From Sorex araneus (taxonomy: Eukaryota; Chordata; Mammalia; Eulipotyphla; Soricidae), in assembly GCF_027595985.1 (NCBI RefSeq), contig NC_073305.1:170074172-170138171 (forward strand): a stretch of DNA of 64,000 nt, written 5' to 3'. The notes below the pieces were generated by a model that made no database searches, was not told the DNA's origin, and saw only the letters and a program-made list of their open reading frames with translations. The position numbers were made by a program, and so were the translations under genes. Shown here one piece after another: positions 63,699 through 64,000 of this stretch. The stretch's first letter is position 1. Every line of letters starts with the position of its first letter.

Positions 63699-63876
63699 AG
63701 TTTTTTTTTTTCTGTTTGTTTTTAGTATTTTATTTTATTTTGATTTGGAGCTACAGCAGTGCTCAGAGCATACTCCTGGCACTGTGCTCAGGGATCACTC
63801 TAAGCAGTGCTCAGGGCATCATATGTGGTGCCACATGGAGGGCACCTTACTCATGGTATTATCTCTCCAGCTCCAA
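63699..63876 (-). mobile_element. SOR-type SINE, antisense
   Basis: Long T-rich tail, gtgctcagggatcactctaa, and the end gtattatctctccagctcc. Confidence 0.87.
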
Positions 63877-64000
63877 AATCTCTATTTTTAAGTATCCACT
63901 GATGGTGGTTATTTATTCACCATATTATTAACTAAGAAATTCCACATTCAAAGACTGATGGGGAAACTGAGGCTGCAACAATGAACTCCATTCACGTGGC

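Overview
This window looks like nuclear genomic DNA from a shrew, most likely genus Sorex. The evidence is its interspersed repeats. Dozens of copies carry a tRNA-derived head (ggctggagcgatagcacag, or the ggccagagagat variant) and a body ending in gacccaaaaagcaaaaa, which I recognise from memory as the SOR SINE of Soricidae. There are also mammalian L1 LINEs, an RTE-type LINE, older L2 and MIR relics, and many microsatellites. Nothing is bacterial or viral in organisation. There are no operons, ribosome-binding sites or CRISPR arrays.

The window is gene-poor. The one strong gene signal is a CpG island at about 9.4-10.6 kb. It holds a candidate first coding exon on the + strand: ATG at 9947, an in-frame stop 25 codons upstream, and a consensus splice donor after 10109. 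It encodes 54 residues plus one base. I could not identify the gene. I found no convincing second + strand exon in the following 54 kb, so most of the window is probably the first intron, or the gene is short and its other exons escape reading by eye. A weaker signal is a repeat-free block at 59.4-60.9 kb. It has an open minus-strand segment behind a good splice acceptor (60240-60469) and a second candidate exon nearby (60635-60729). A GC-rich block at 53.05-54.23 kb may be a decayed processed pseudogene on the minus strand.

Layout: 0-9 kb, old L1 pieces, a possible antisense LTR (about 655-1570), scattered SINEs and a second possible LTR. 9.4-10.6 kb, CpG island and exon. 11-16.5 kb, degraded SINEs, tetranucleotide repeats, a 72-bp tandem duplication and an L2 relic. 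17-32 kb, dense SINE and L1 insertions, several with perfect target-site duplications and nested order. 33-36.5 kb, giant CCTT and GGAA arrays. 35-45 kb, L1 3' ends and an RTE coding fragment. 46-64 kb, more SINEs, L1 3' ends and unique stretches.

The most interesting structure is in the mobile elements. Two SINE forms share a tRNA-derived head but have different tails. The tail of the long form matches the 3' end of an RTE-type LINE, seen both as longer non-coding copies (18.7, 23.1 and 48.8 kb) and attached to a reverse-transcriptase C-terminal reading frame (44 kb). This points to a SINE mobilised by an RTE element alongside a sister SINE with an A-rich tail. L1 3' ends also come in two types that share only their last 110-130 bp. 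(GA)n microsatellites have grown from two different element-internal seeds.
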